The translations under genes were made by a program, and so were the position numbers. The notes under the pieces are model-generated. The model was given only the letters and a program-made list of their open reading frames with translations, was not told where the DNA came from and searched no databases. Below are positions 63,480-64,000 of a DNA stretch of 64,000 nucleotides, piece after piece; position 1 is the first letter of the stretch; each line of letters starts with the position of its first letter. Where the stretch lies: positions 1-64,000 of the forward strand of contig NZ_RFFG01000027.1 in the NCBI RefSeq assembly GCF_003696215.1. Reading direction: 5' to 3'. The stretch is from Actinomadura harenae (GTDB lineage Bacteria > Actinomycetota > Actinomycetes > Streptosporangiales > Streptosporangiaceae).

Positions 63480-64000
63480 TCATCGCCCCGCGCGGGCTGC
63501 GGCGGACGGGACGTCCGCGGCGGTGAGGACGCCTTCCCGCACGAGCCGCTCGAGCGGGGCGACCATGTCCAGCGGGCTCGGCTGCGCCGCGATGACCTCC
63601 CGCAGGCGCAGCGCGGCCTCGCGATGGGCGTCGCCCTTCAGCAGGGTCTCCACCCCCGCCGCGATCCGCTCGGCGTCGGCCTTCACCGCCCTGATCGGGA
63701 GGGCGGCGCCGGTGCGCGCGATCCGCCCGCTGACCGTGGCCTGCTCGTCGGTGAAGGGCGTCGGCAGCTGCGGCACGCCGGCGGCGGCGGCCGTCATCAG
63801 CGTGTTGACGCTGCCGTGGTGGATCACCATGTCGCTGGCCTCGAGCAGCAGGTTGAGCGGGAAGCCGACCAGCACCCGGACCTCGGAGGGCAGGCCGGTG
63901 AGCTCCTTGCGCTGTGCCTCACTGGTGGTCAGCACCACCTCGGCGCCGTTGGCGAGCGCCGCCTCGACCGCGGCGTTCAGGGTCGGTTCGGCCTCCGCCT
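63480..64000 (-). CDS. glycosyltransferase (GT1 family), truncated by the window edge
   Basis: Only the C-terminal 172 residues are in view; the N-terminus lies beyond base 64000. The donor-binding signature HHGSVNTLMTAAAAGVPQL, followed by PTPFTDEQA, belongs to the GT1 antibiotic glycosyltransferases. It likely attaches the deoxysugar, made by RmlA, RmlB, 2,3-dehydratase, AKR and epimerase, to the polyketide. No complete sugar 4-ketoreductase is in view. Confidence 0.88.
   Translation of the reverse strand, partial: AEAEPTLNAAVEAALANGAEVVLTTSEAQRKELTGLPSEVRVLVGFPLNLLLEASDMVIHHGSVNTLMTAAAAGVPQLPTPFTDEQATVSGRIARTGAALPIRAVKADAERIAAGVETLLKGDAHREAALRLREVIAAQPSPLDMVAPLERLVREGVLTAADVPSAAARAGR

Overview
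The window reads as chromosome of a high-GC actinomycete. Nearly every gene uses GTG or ATG starts with GGAGG-type ribosome sites, third codon positions are G or C, and genes overlap tightly. The gene mix (GuaB1-type IMPDH-like enzyme, LCP protein, YkuD L,D-transpeptidase lipoproteins, SARP regulator, type II PKS) fits Streptosporangiales such as Actinomadura or a relative. The genus is an inference, not shown by any marker here.

Region 1 (1-24.3 kb) is ordinary chromosome. It holds envelope and lipoprotein genes (degenerate NodB-fold protein, beta-propeller lipoprotein, esterase, GT4 glycosyltransferase, two tandem L,D-transpeptidases), a divergent LysR/aminotransferase pair, two CPA1 sodium/proton antiporters, GDP-mannose 4,6-dehydratase, an MFS exporter, a double-domain Lrp regulator and guaB1. 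Perfect hairpins separate most convergent units.

Region 2 (24.7-38 kb) holds an LCP-family cell-wall protein, a small HExxH protein with a repeated tail, an enolase-superfamily protein without the usual catalytic lysines, a P-loop kinase, an unusual double-module histidine kinase, and a four-gene overlapping operon (AtuA-like, acyl-CoA carboxylase beta and alpha, acyl-CoA dehydrogenase). That operon is divergent from a TetR regulator across a large palindrome and looks like a branched acyl or terpenoid acid catabolic unit.

Region 3 (about 38.2 kb to the right edge, and beyond it) is a biosynthetic cluster for a glycosylated, probably halogenated aromatic polyketide. It has KS-alpha, chain-length factor and a displaced ACP; a dedicated acetyl-CoA carboxylase (accDA fusion, accB, accC); a CndH-like flavin halogenase; a cobalamin-type radical SAM enzyme; two PHBH-fold FAD monooxygenases and one acyl-CoA-dehydrogenase-fold monooxygenase; two COMT-type and one TylF-type methyltransferases; and deoxysugar genes (RmlA, RmlB, 2,3-dehydratase, AKR-type reductase, 3,5-epimerase) with a truncated glycosyltransferase at the edge. 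A SARP and an orphan NarL-type regulator face away from each other across a 0.9 kb lower-GC regulatory island. Ketoreductase, aromatase and cyclase genes are absent here, so the cluster must continue to the right.

Three promoter regions of this cluster each carry a TCGA-N7-TCGA repeat, the geometry of SARP heptamer boxes (7-bp repeats, 11-bp period). This suggests one SARP regulon covering the cluster.
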